A stretch of DNA of 64,000 nt, from NCBI GenBank assembly GCA_013398055.1, contig VZRS01014306.1, forward strand, positions 191,077-255,076, written 5' to 3'. Numbering within the stretch: position 1 is the stretch's first letter; each line of letters opens with the position of its first letter. Of the stretch, positions 62,764 through 64,000 are shown in pieces. Under the pieces are notes generated by a model, which worked only from the letters and a program-made list of their open reading frames with translations, did no database searches and was not told where the DNA came from. The position numbers were made by a program, and so were the translations under genes. The DNA comes from Ifrita kowaldi (taxonomy: Eukaryota > Chordata > Aves > Passeriformes > Cinclosomatidae).

Positions 62764-62831
62764 TATATTCAAGTGTGTCTATATGAATAGAGAAAGTTAT
62801 TTACAGGTGTATCTGTATGAATAGAGAAAGT
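62764..62831 (+). repeat. 34-bp tandem duplication
   Basis: The segment TATGAATAGAGAAAGT occurs at 62782-62797 and again at 62816-62831. The preceding GTGTCTA/GTGTATCTG also matches, giving a period of 34 bases over two units with a few differences. Confidence 0.8.
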
Positions 62832-63530
62832 CTTCTTTTATGATAATACATAACCAATTTATCCCTCAGAAGGATAAAAATAGTTTTAACCCATAAATGT
62901 TAGCAGGTTTTCCTTGTATTTAATGGTTCTATGAATTTAGTCTTTTGCATTTAAAGTTTTCTAGCCAATTAACTTAGCCAATGAAGTTTCTAGCAATATC
63001 AGAAAAGACTAGGCTTAGCTAATTCACCAGCCTTTTTTATAAAAGTGTAGTTCAAAAAGCTGATCCAATTATCCCCCCTCATGGATCTCTCCCTCACCTT
63101 TTCCTCCCCCCAGTGCTCCACTTCCTCCTTTTGTTTTTGAGGAAAGGGCAATGACATGTAAGAAGAAATAGTAGCTCATCTGTTATTGATGAAGAAGCAG
63201 TACGTAAAGATAACCTGTGATCTCCCGGAAGACCACACTGAAGTCAGCTGGCACACTCTGATTTGTATTCTCATTTCATACTTATCCTCAAGGAGTCAGG
63301 ACTTCATCTCACACAGAAAAGTTTTTCATATTTATTAAGTTTTATTCAAGTTCTATACCTTTTTGTTCTGAATTTCAGTGTCGTCTGCCAGCATAGAAGT
63401 CCTTTTGTAGGACAAAACTGTTACCTCTATGAAAAGAGATGTTAATTGGAAATACCACTAAGATATTAGAGAAGCAAAACCCCTCAGTTGAGTCTCACTG
63501 GTTAAATCAGTGTGGCTATTGTCAGTGCAG
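62832..63530. other. Intervening DNA
   Basis: No gene. A C/T-rich patch is at 63070-63130. Confidence 0.5.
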
Positions 63531-64000
63531 TGTGTTGACCTTGGCTATGTTCCAGGTGCCCACAAAGCTGATCTACCACTCCCCTTCCTCAAGAGGACAG
63601 GGGAGGCAGAAGAAATGACAAGAAGCCGATGGGTTGAGATAAGGAAGGAGATCACTCAGCAAGTATCATAACAAGCACAACAGACTGAGCTTGGGGAAAT
63701 TATTTTAATTTATTGCCAGTCAAATCAGAACAGCAAAATGAGAAATAAGAAAAAAAGTAAAATAATTTCACCCTACCCTCCATCATTCCCAGGCTCAGCT
63801 TCACTCCTGACCCCTACACTTCCTTCCCCTGAGCAGCACAGAGTGATGGGGCCTGGAGGCTGCAGTCAGTTCATTATGTGTTCTCTCTGTCACTCCTTCT
63901 TCCTCACACTCTTCCTCTGCTCCAGCATGAGCTCCCGTGCATGGGACACAGTCTTCCACTAACCTCTCCAATGTGAATCCTTCCCATGAGCCACAGTTCT
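63531..64000 (-). mobile_element. ERVL-type LTR, minus orientation, cut by window end
   Basis: Opens TGTGTTGACCTTGGCTATGT and continues CCAGGTGCCCACAAAGCTGA, GGGTTGAGATAAGGA, CAACAGACTGAGCTTGGGGA, TGCAGTCAGTTCATTATGTG and CTCCAATGTGAATCCTTCCC. These are the ordered phrases of the same avian LTR family as the 9.2- and 16-kb copies, here the best preserved of the three. By the TATA/poly(A) orientation seen in the 9.2-kb copy this is antisense, so the 3' end of the LTR faces left. The rest lies beyond the right edge, so solo LTR versus provirus cannot be decided. Confidence 0.9.

Noticed and set aside
1..64000. CRISPR arrays, operons, insertion sequences or a prokaryotic defence system
   Set aside because: CR1 elements, retroviral LTRs, lack of dense coding and eukaryotic splice and poly(A) signals show vertebrate DNA. 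No regularly spaced repeats were seen.

Overview
The window looks like AT-rich vertebrate, specifically avian, nuclear DNA. It holds several 5'-truncated chicken-repeat-1 (CR1) LINE copies ending in the family's ATTCTATG-type 3' tail, and LTRs of bird endogenous retroviruses (ERVs). CpG is scarce, no frame stays open beyond 170 codons, and there are no rRNA, tRNA or CRISPR signals. I find no complete protein-coding gene. The window reads as intergenic DNA or the inside of one or more very long introns. The species cannot be named from the sequence.

Layout. 1-464 is an ERV LTR on the minus strand, cut by the window edge. A CR1 3' stub lies near 3.5 kb and a TAGGA pentanucleotide array at 5.5 kb. 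At 9.24-10.64 kb an old ERVL-type LTR is split by a second LTR that inserted into it (nested insertion, degenerate target duplication visible). A CR1 copy on the plus strand covers 14.3-15.1 kb. A long imperfect palindrome at 15.83-15.96 kb abuts another ERVL-type LTR (minus, to 16.6 kb). A compact solo LTR lies at 19.96-20.32 kb and a minus-strand CR1 at 20.5-21.05 kb. A CR1 with a partly open reverse-transcriptase C-terminus lies at 31.1-31.8 kb. Two more minus-strand CR1 copies lie at 52.6 and 55.6 kb; the second stops exactly at the only ambiguous base (N, 56037). A third ERVL-type LTR (minus) runs off the right edge from 63531.

Between these lie long stretches with no transposon I can recognise: 21.1-31.1, 31.8-52.6 and 56.0-63.5 kb. 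They contain blocks with clustered homeodomain-, GATA-, E-box- and AP-1-like motifs (near 22.1, 29.7-30.3, 33.7-33.9, 58.4-58.9 and 59.9-60.1 kb) that may be conserved non-coding elements, plus one CTCF-like site at 22.57 kb. A few short open segments flanked by good splice signals are listed as candidate exons at low confidence: 13.27 kb (+), 18.42 kb (+, with stop and AATAAA), 29.31 kb (+), 43.3-43.5 kb (-, cysteine-rich, symmetric phase) and 52.15 kb (+). None matches a protein I recognise. No operon-like or multi-gene system can be supported.
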